Of a DNA stretch of 5,326 nucleotides, positions 1 through 5,326 are shown piece after piece; the first letter of the stretch is position 1, and each line of letters begins with the position of its first letter. A program made the position numbers and the translations under genes. This stretch comes from Clostridiales bacterium (lineage in GTDB: Bacteria > Bacillota_A > Clostridia > Lachnospirales > Lachnospiraceae): positions 1 to 5,326 of the forward strand of contig JASKJZ010000206.1 in assembly GCA_030154385.1 (NCBI GenBank), read 5' to 3'. The notes beneath the pieces are model-generated. The model saw only the letters and a program-made list of their open reading frames with translations, made no database searches and was not told the DNA's origin.

Positions 1-624
1 CCCCTTATACTTTTGGTTTGGTTGCTAACAAGTATATCGTATCTACATGATTTTTTCGTTTATTTCCTTATGCATTTCATTTTACAATTTACCAATAAAA
101 AACGAGGAAATGATTTTGAAGATACTCATTTAATTGTCAGGCAGGGCGAACTATACAGCGATCCTTTAAGTTTAGAAAGTGAAATGATTCAAGATTTGCT
201 GGAAATTTGTCAATTGCTACTTATATTAGAAAAACAAGATTTAGACGAAGCTAGAAAGAATTTATTCAGTATTATCAAAACAGATGACCTAGAGACGGAC
301 ATTTTTGTTTGCAGCCTCATATTCAAAATAAAGGAACTATTGAGTGATGACGAAGTTTTTACGGTGAAGAAAAAATTAAAAGTGTTAAAAATAAGATGGG
401 GAATAACAGACGGAGTAGTTCGTAGCATTCAAGAAACATGTGAAAAAGAGCATGTGTCGATAGAGTATTATTTTAAGCAAGAACAGTTGCTTATGAGGCA
501 ACTTGGATTTATAATTCCTGACAATTCAGTGAAATCGACACAGTACATAAATAGCAAACCTGATAAAATTGAATTGGAGGGTTTAGTGGATGATGAATTT
601 TCCGAAAACAACAGAATTCAATAG
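1..624 (+). CDS. Hypothetical protein, start unresolved (open to left edge)
   Basis: I do not recognise this protein. The frame is open from base 1 to a TAG at 622-624. Possible starts are TTG at 13 (203 aa), ATG at 70 (185 aa) and ATG at 184 (147 aa). Only ATG 184 has even a weak purine-rich site before it (AGAAAG), so the gene may begin further left or well inside. The first 30 or so codons read as a strongly hydrophobic, aromatic-rich stretch followed by NKKR. This could be a membrane helix or simply untranslated AT-rich DNA. From about base 97 on it looks like a real soluble, mostly helical, charged protein with an acidic tail (LVDDEFSEN). It is the most AT-rich part of the window (about 27-33% GC in sampled 60-base lines). 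Its end overlaps the DUF4391 gene by 35 nt, which places it in the same operon. It could be the C-terminal part of a larger accessory protein, for example the helicase that I recall preceding DUF4391 in related loci, but no helicase motif is visible. Confidence 0.55.
   Translation, partial: PLILLVWLLTSISYLHDFFVYFLMHFILQFTNKKRGNDFEDTHLIVRQGELYSDPLSLESEMIQDLLEICQLLLILEKQDLDEARKNLFSIIKTDDLETDIFVCSLIFKIKELLSDDEVFTVKKKLKVLKIRWGITDGVVRSIQETCEKEHVSIEYYFKQEQLLMRQLGFIIPDNSVKSTQYINSKPDKIELEGLVDDEFSENNRIQ
576..581 (+). promoter_or_regulatory. Ribosome binding site of the DUF4391 gene
   Basis: GGAGGG lies inside the end of the preceding frame and ends 8 nt before the ATG at 590. It decides the start of the DUF4391 gene. 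A second ATG follows directly at 593, so initiation one codon later is possible. The location within the upstream coding sequence points to coupled translation. Confidence 0.8.
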
Positions 625-1249
625 ACGTATTCCTAAACAAAAATTCTATAGTCATTTGTCAGTTTCTCCGCAAATCAGAAAAATATTTGTGGAGCAGATA
701 TTGGCTATTAACTGGATCAGCAAGCTTGCGCCATCAACATTAAATATTAAAAGCGGAGAGCGCGTTACGGAAATAGAGGTGTTTCATCTGCTTCTGAACC
801 AAAAAGGTCTGGATGAAAGAGTACTCCAATTGATTGATAGGGAAATCCCTTATCATATACTTTTTGAGTTGGAATATGAAGGGCAGAATCAAGTGTGGAT
901 TGGTTACAAGGAGGAAAGCCAATCAAAGGCAGAGGCTTTTAAAGTGAATCGATATTTCCATACTGATTGGATTACAAAAGATGAATTTCAAATAGAGCTA
1001 GATGGCTTAAATTTTGATGTGCTATACGACAATTTTGTTAAACAGATAGCTGGAGATAAGTTGGCAATCAATGAGAACGAATCCGTAAGTACAGCTATTC
1101 GTAAAGCGGACGAACGTGAGAAATTACAGGATAAAATTTCAGCGCTTGAGAAGAATATGTATAAAGAAAAGCAATTCAATAGGCAGGTTCAGCTGAATGC
1201 TGAACTAAAAGTACTGCGTAATAAAATGGAGGAATTAGATAATGGATAA
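590..1249 (+). CDS. DUF4391 domain-containing protein of type III R-M locus
   Basis: This 219-aa protein is full length for DUF4391 (usually about 220-260 aa). I recognise the family from its N-terminal FPKTTEFNRRIPKQKFY block (residues 4-20), VTEIEVF (59-65), IDREIPYHILF (82-92), WIGYKE (103-108), YFHTDW (122-127) and GLNFDVLYDNFV (139-150). Residues about 172-216 are rich in Glu, Lys, Leu and Arg with heptad-like hydrophobic spacing, which suggests a C-terminal coiled coil for partner binding. No catalytic motif is evident and the biochemical role is not known to me. From memory, the family recurs beside type III mod and res genes, often behind an SNF2-like helicase; that is recollection, not something shown here. 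The start at 590 is fixed by a GGAGGG site. The gene overlaps the upstream frame by 35 nt and mod by 8 nt, so its product is probably made together with Mod and may be a subunit or regulator of the complex. Confidence 0.9.
   Translation: MMNFPKTTEFNRRIPKQKFYSHLSVSPQIRKIFVEQILAINWISKLAPSTLNIKSGERVTEIEVFHLLLNQKGLDERVLQLIDREIPYHILFELEYEGQNQVWIGYKEESQSKAEAFKVNRYFHTDWITKDEFQIELDGLNFDVLYDNFVKQIAGDKLAINENESVSTAIRKADEREKLQDKISALEKNMYKEKQFNRQVQLNAELKVLRNKMEELDNG
1228..1233 (+). promoter_or_regulatory. Ribosome binding site of mod
   Basis: GGAGGA inside the last codons of the DUF4391 gene, with its GGAGG core 9 nt before the ATG at 1242. It supports that start, which overlaps the upstream stop TAA (1247-1249). 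A second in-frame ATG at 1251 is also possible, with longer spacing. Confidence 0.75.
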
Positions 1250-3149
1250 GATGAGTATGGAATCCGTAGATCTCACTCAAAAAAATATAGAAAAAATTTA
1301 TGAGCTATTTCCAAGTGTGGTGACAGAAAAAAGAGGCGAAGATGGAAAAATTAAAAAAGCCGTAAACTTTGAATTATTGAAACAAATACTCTCGGGTGAG
1401 CTTGTTGAAGGGGACGAAGCATATGAATTCACTTGGGTAGGCAAAAAGGAAGCGATAGCAGAATCTGCACGGCCTATCAGGAAGACGCTAAGGCCTTATA
1501 AGGAAGAAAGTAAGGATTGGGATAATACCGAGAATCTCTATTTAGAAGGCGATAATCTGGATGTGTTGAAATTATTGCAAGAAAGCTACCTAGAAAAAGT
1601 TAAAATGATATATATTGATCCACCCTACAACACGGGCTCGGATAGGTTTGTGTACCCAGACAATTACATGATGGAGAAGGAGGCATACGAGGAAGGAATC
1701 GGGTTATATGATGAGAATGGTAACCGGGTATTTAAAGAAAATAGCAAGACCAATCCAAGATTTCATTCGGATTGGTGTTCGATGATTTATCCAAGGCTAA
1801 TATTAGCAAGAAATTTACTGGCAAAAGATGGAATAATTTTTATATCTATTGACAGCAACGAACAGGAAAATCTAAAAAAAATTTGTGATGAAGTGTTTGG
1901 CGCATCTAATTTTTTAACGTGCGTAACAAGATCTACAGGGACCCCTACTGGGGGTGGATTTGATGGTTTGGTGAACGAACTGGATTATATGTTAATCTAC
2001 GCTAAAAATACTTCAGAAGCGCATATCAATGGGTTGCCTATGAGTGAGGAAGACGCAAAAATCTATGACCAAATTGATGAGTTTGGAAGATATTTGATTA
2101 GACCGTTAAGAAGAACAGGTGGAGAAGATAGACGACAAGATAGACCCACTATGTATTTCCCGCTGACAGCTCCAGATGGTACTATAGTGTATCCAATAGG
2201 TCCAACAGGGTATGAAAGTAGGTGGATTTGTGCACCAGATACAGCTAAAAAAATGGAAGAGAATAATCTTCTAGCATGGAAAAAGACTAAGCGTCAAGGA
2301 GAAGAAGTTTGGCAAGTGTATCAAAAGTATTATTTGGAGAACAGAACTAAAGCACCTGGAAATTTGTGGTCAAACATGGAAGGAAATAAAAAAGCTACTC
2401 GAGATATTAGAAATATTTTTGATAGCAAAAAGATTTTCGATTTTCCAAAACCTATTGGTTTTTTGAAAAAAGTTTTACAGATTGGAAGCGATAGTGATTC
2501 AATTGTACTTGATTTCTTTTCTGGTAGTGCAACTACTGCTCATGCAATGATGCAGATAAACGCTGAAGATGGCGGACATCGAAAATTTATTATGGTTCAG
2601 CTCCCAGAAGAAACTGATGTAAGTAGTGAAGCCTATAAAGCAGGGTATAAAACAATTTGTGAAATTGGTAAAGAGCGTATTCGTCGTGCAGGCGATAAAA
2701 TTATTGATGAAAACAAAGATACAGAAGGGTTAGAGAATTTAGATGTTGGATTCCGTGTCTTCAAAATCGATGAAAGTAATATGAAGGATGTCTACTATTC
2801 AGCTGATCAAATGACTCAAGATTTATTAGAAAAATTGGAATCAAATATTAAAGAAGACCGTACTGACCTAGATTTGTTATATGGATGCCTACTTGAATGG
2901 GGCCTCCCGCTGTCTTTCCCATACAGCAGTAGAGAGTTTGAGGGGGCAATAATCCATATTGTCAATGACGGAGATTTGGTCGCTTGCTTTAACGAGAACA
3001 TCAGTGAAGCGATAATCCGTGAAATTGCCAAGAGTCAACCGTTGCGTGTCGTCTTTAGAGACAGGTCGTTTGAGAATAGTCCAGCCAAAATAAACGTGGA
3101 AGAGATATTCAAGCTTCTGGCACCAAATACCAGAGTTAAGGTGATATAG
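1242..3149 (+). CDS. mod: Type III R-M modification subunit (Mod), N6-adenine DNA methyltransferase
   Basis: Mod recognises the target site and transfers a methyl group from S-adenosylmethionine to adenine N6. The 635-aa length matches the family (EcoP15I Mod is about 645 aa). Motif order is that of beta-class methyltransferases: catalytic DPPYNTG at residues 126-132, then RLILARNLL (185-193), IFISIDSNE (199-207) and LDYMLIYAKN (247-256). A variable target-recognition region follows at about 230-395, and the SAM-binding motif LDFFSGSATTAH comes late, at 423-434, leading to FIMVQLPEE (449-457). The N-terminal part (LFPSVVTEKRG, 22-32; NLYLEGDNLDVLKLL, 98-112) and the C-terminal part (GFRVFKIDESNMKDV, 503-517) are typical of type III Mods. 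All catalytic residues are present, so the enzyme should be active. The recognition sequence cannot be read from the protein. It overlaps the DUF4391 gene by 8 nt and is followed after 14 nt by res. No tandem repeat of the kind that drives phase variation in other mod genes is seen. Confidence 0.96.
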   Translation: MDKMSMESVDLTQKNIEKIYELFPSVVTEKRGEDGKIKKAVNFELLKQILSGELVEGDEAYEFTWVGKKEAIAESARPIRKTLRPYKEESKDWDNTENLYLEGDNLDVLKLLQESYLEKVKMIYIDPPYNTGSDRFVYPDNYMMEKEAYEEGIGLYDENGNRVFKENSKTNPRFHSDWCSMIYPRLILARNLLAKDGIIFISIDSNEQENLKKICDEVFGASNFLTCVTRSTGTPTGGGFDGLVNELDYMLIYAKNTSEAHINGLPMSEEDAKIYDQIDEFGRYLIRPLRRTGGEDRRQDRPTMYFPLTAPDGTIVYPIGPTGYESRWICAPDTAKKMEENNLLAWKKTKRQGEEVWQVYQKYYLENRTKAPGNLWSNMEGNKKATRDIRNIFDSKKIFDFPKPIGFLKKVLQIGSDSDSIVLDFFSGSATTAHAMMQINAEDGGHRKFIMVQLPEETDVSSEAYKAGYKTICEIGKERIRRAGDKIIDENKDTEGLENLDVGFRVFKIDESNMKDVYYSADQMTQDLLEKLESNIKEDRTDLDLLYGCLLEWGLPLSFPYSSREFEGAIIHIVNDGDLVACFNENISEAIIREIAKSQPLRVVFRDRSFENSPAKINVEEIFKLLAPNTRVKVI

Positions 3150-3155
3150 GGAGGA
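3148..3155 (+). promoter_or_regulatory. Ribosome binding site of res
   Basis: AGGGAGGA overlaps the mod stop codon (TAG, 3147-3149) and ends 8 nt before the ATG at 3164. It is a near-consensus site. The absence of any terminator between mod and res implies co-transcription. Confidence 0.8.
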
Positions 3156-3163
3156 ACTTACGG

Positions 3164-5326
3164 ATGAAATTACAATTTAAGCACCAAAAGTTCCAGGCAG
3201 ATGCGGCTAAAGCGGTGTGTGATGTATTTGCTGGGCAGCCATATATGACCCCCACGTATATGATAGACAAAGGAATTTCGCAACAAGAACCTCAGGGACA
3301 GGGGTCCATTCTTGAATTTACAGGATTCAATAATCATAAAATCATACCTGAGCTTAATGATTCCATTCTGCTGGAAAATATCAACAAGATTCAAAGAGCA
3401 GGACAAATTGAACCTTCAAAGAAACTGGAAGGGCGATACAATCTGACGATTGAGATGGAAACCGGTGTAGGCAAAACATACACATACATCAAAACGATGT
3501 ACGAATTGAACAAGCACTATGGTTGGAGCAAATTCATCATTGTGGTTCCCTCCGTTGCCATCCGTGAAGGGGTCTATAAATCCTTTCAGATAACCCAGGA
3601 CCATTTTGCAGAGGAATATGGTAAGAAGATTCGTTTTTTCATCTATAATTCTAGTCCTGCTTATCTAACCCAAATAGATCAATTTGCTTCCGACGGTGCC
3701 ATGAATGTTATGATCATCAACAAGCAGGCGTTCAACGCAAAAGGAAAGGATGCCCGACGGATTTACATGAAGTTGGATTCCTTCAGAAGCAGACGGCCAA
3801 TAGATATTATTGCCAAAACAAATCCAATCGTAATCATTGACGAACCTCAGTCGGTTGAAGGGAAACAAACCAAGGAAAGATTGAAAGAATTCAATCCATT
3901 GTTAACCTTGAGATATTCTGCTACCCATAAAAAAGACAGTATGTACAATATGATCTATCGTTTGGATGCTATGGAAGCATATAACAAGAAGCTAGTCAAA
4001 AAGATAGCGGTAAAGGGCATTACCATAACGGGAAGCACAGCGACAGAAGGCTATGTTTATTTGGAAGGCATCCATCTCTCGAAAGATAAAGACCCTACAG
4101 CGAGTTTAGAATTTGATTTTAAAGGGAAAAACGGTATTCGAAAGGTAACGCGTAAGGTGTCAGAAGGCTATAATTTGTTTGATCAATCTGGCGAATTGGA
4201 TGAGTATAAAGAGGGCTATACGATTTCTGCGATAGATGGATGGGATAATTCCGTCACATTCCTCAATGGTAAGACACTGAAGGCTGGGGATGTAATAGGA
4301 GAGCTCAGCGAGGAGCATTTGAGAAGAATCCAAATTCGTGAGACGATTCTGTCGCATTTTGAAAAGGAAAGACAACTATATTACAAAGGGATTAAGGTAC
4401 TGTCTTTATTCTTTATTGATGAAGTAGCCAAATATAAACAGTACGATGAACAAGGCAATCAATACAATGGAATATATGCGGACATGTTTGAAGAAGAGTA
4501 CAATGCAATTCGCAGCAATATGCAACTGGAACTGGGTGATGATGAGTATATACATTACTTGGATACAATGAATGCGAACAATACGCATAGCGGATACTTT
4601 TCGATAGACAAAAATAAGAAATCCGGCAAGGAAAAGTTTGTGGATAGTAAGTTGGAGCGTGGAACAACGGAATCATCGGACAGTGAAGCGTATGATTTGA
4701 TCATGAAAAATAAAGAGCGACTGCTGGACCGGAAAGAGCCGGTCCGATTTATCTTCTCTCATTCGGCATTGAGAGAGGGGTGGGATAATCCAAACGTATT
4801 CCAGATTTGTACGCTCAAGCAAAGTAGCTCGGATGTCCGCAAACGACAAGAAGTGGGCAGAGGTTTGAGACTTTCTGTAAATCAAAGCGGAGAACGCATG
4901 GATACTGGTCTGTTGGGTGAAGAGGTGCATAACGTAAATGTTCTGACGGTCATAGCCAGCGAAAGCTACGATAGCTTTGCACGAGGTTTGCAGTGCGAAA
5001 TAGCAGAAGCCGTTTCCGAGAGACCTACTATGATTACGGTGGAATTATTCAAGGGTAAAGTTATCCAAGATGCTGCAGGTGCTGAACAAGTGATTGACGA
5101 TAATATAGCCCAAGCTATTTATGAGAATTTAATCGTCAACGGCTATATCAAAAAGGGTTTGCTTACTGAAAAATATCATGAAGAAAAGCAGAACGGGACT
5201 TTGAAAGTTGCTGAAGAAGTAGAAGATTCAGCAGCTGACATTGTTTGGATCATCGATTCCATCTACGATCCAAAGGTTATGCAACCTGAGAATGCGCGTT
5301 CCAATAACGTGGAATTGCATATTGAC
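3164..5326 (+). CDS. res: Type III restriction subunit (Res), SF2 ATPase; C-terminus cut by window edge
   Basis: Res uses ATP to drive communication along DNA and cuts near the site when bound to Mod. The frame has 721 codons with no stop before the edge. Family members are about 970-1000 aa, so roughly 250 residues are missing, including the expected PD-(D/E)XK nuclease; its integrity cannot be judged. Visible SF2 motifs, in order: Walker A ETGVGKT (99-105); motif Ia FIIVVPSVAIREGV (124-137); motif II DEPQ (226-229); motif III YSATH (251-255); motif IV region GIKVLSLFFIDEVA (409-422); motif V SALREGWDNPNVF (534-546); motif VI RQEVGRGLRL (561-570). They are followed by the family-typical ASESYDSFARGLQ (598-610). 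Motif II reads DEPQ rather than DEAH or DEPH; as I recall this variant is common in this subgroup. The start is supported by AGGGAGGA 8 nt upstream, and MKLQFKHQKFQADAA is a typical N-terminus. It lies 14 nt behind mod and is surely co-transcribed with it. Confidence 0.95.
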   Translation, partial: MKLQFKHQKFQADAAKAVCDVFAGQPYMTPTYMIDKGISQQEPQGQGSILEFTGFNNHKIIPELNDSILLENINKIQRAGQIEPSKKLEGRYNLTIEMETGVGKTYTYIKTMYELNKHYGWSKFIIVVPSVAIREGVYKSFQITQDHFAEEYGKKIRFFIYNSSPAYLTQIDQFASDGAMNVMIINKQAFNAKGKDARRIYMKLDSFRSRRPIDIIAKTNPIVIIDEPQSVEGKQTKERLKEFNPLLTLRYSATHKKDSMYNMIYRLDAMEAYNKKLVKKIAVKGITITGSTATEGYVYLEGIHLSKDKDPTASLEFDFKGKNGIRKVTRKVSEGYNLFDQSGELDEYKEGYTISAIDGWDNSVTFLNGKTLKAGDVIGELSEEHLRRIQIRETILSHFEKERQLYYKGIKVLSLFFIDEVAKYKQYDEQGNQYNGIYADMFEEEYNAIRSNMQLELGDDEYIHYLDTMNANNTHSGYFSIDKNKKSGKEKFVDSKLERGTTESSDSEAYDLIMKNKERLLDRKEPVRFIFSHSALREGWDNPNVFQICTLKQSSSDVRKRQEVGRGLRLSVNQSGERMDTGLLGEEVHNVNVLTVIASESYDSFARGLQCEIAEAVSERPTMITVELFKGKVIQDAAGAEQVIDDNIAQAIYENLIVNGYIKKGLLTEKYHEEKQNGTLKVAEEVEDSAADIVWIIDSIYDPKVMQPENARSNNVELHID
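4726..4745 (+). repeat. Perfect 7-bp inverted repeat inside res
   Basis: GGACCGG (4726-4732) and CCGGTCC (4739-4745) are exact reverse complements around a 6-nt AAAGAG loop. The transcript could form a GC-rich hairpin. It encodes part of LLDRKEPVRF just before helicase motif V. No T run follows, so it is not an intrinsic terminator. It may simply reflect codon constraints. Confidence 0.6.

Noticed and set aside
104..133. A small frame starting at ATG 110 behind GAGG (MILKILI then stop)
   Set aside because: The GAGG lies only 2 nt from the ATG, too close for normal initiation, and the product is 7 residues. The long frame through this stretch is more convincing.
1..180. A promoter for the operon in the AT-rich left end
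   Set aside because: TTG-containing hexamers near 13-27 have no TATAAT-like partner at 16-18 nt spacing, so no promoter can be supported.
1941..1955. ACCCC/GGGGT inverted repeat at the start of the recognition region
   Set aside because: It is only 5 bp and is explained by Thr-Pro and Gly codons of the glycine-rich turn.
1242..3149. Simple-sequence repeats of the kind that switch mod genes on and off in some pathogens
   Set aside because: I looked for tandem tri-, tetra- and pentanucleotide repeats in and before mod and saw none; only short A runs are present.
3170..4930. Several antisense open frames of 60-90 codons opposite res, and similar ones opposite the other genes
   Set aside because: They lie opposite well-conserved coding sequence, look like no known proteins, overlap each other in different frames and lack convincing ribosome binding sites. 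They are shadows of the + strand genes.
1242..5326. BREX or DISARM defence system
   Set aside because: The Mod has type III N- and C-terminal regions and is followed directly by a ResIII-type subunit; no PglZ, BrxC or DrmA/DrmB-like gene is present.

Overview
The window holds the core of a type III restriction-modification (R-M) locus. It has four same-strand open frames packed head to tail on the + strand. The conserved parts leave little doubt about the class: a full-length Mod methyltransferase with a DPPY catalytic motif, followed by most of a Res translocase/helicase with complete SF2 motifs. The organism is most likely a low-GC Gram-positive bacterium (Bacillota, perhaps Bacillus- or Paenibacillus-like). 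The reasons are low-to-moderate GC (roughly 30-45% in stretches counted by hand), very strong GGAGG ribosome binding sites 8-9 nt before three starts, and AT-rich codon choice. This is an inference and the genus cannot be fixed.

Layout: (1) 1-624, an AT-rich frame of unknown function, open to the left edge, with a hydrophobic stretch near its beginning and no well-supported start. (2) 590-1249, a 219-aa DUF4391-family protein, overlapping gene 1 by 35 nt. (3) 1242-3149, a 635-aa type III Mod N6-adenine methyltransferase, overlapping gene 2 by 8 nt. (4) 3164 to the right edge, 721 codons of the type III Res subunit, 14 nt after mod. Its C-terminal nuclease domain lies beyond the window. No gene-free stretch exceeds 300 bases, and I saw no RNA gene, transposon, CRISPR array or terminator.

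How the genes work together: in known type III systems, Mod recognises a short asymmetric DNA site and methylates adenine on one strand. Res joins Mod to make an ATP-dependent complex that cuts DNA carrying unmodified sites. The overlaps and internal ribosome binding sites suggest one transcript with translational coupling, and so coordinated production of gene 1 product, DUF4391 protein, Mod and Res. Gene 1 and the DUF4391 gene are not part of the minimal two-gene type III system, so they are the candidates for an undescribed accessory function. The promoter is not identifiable here and probably lies to the left of the window.
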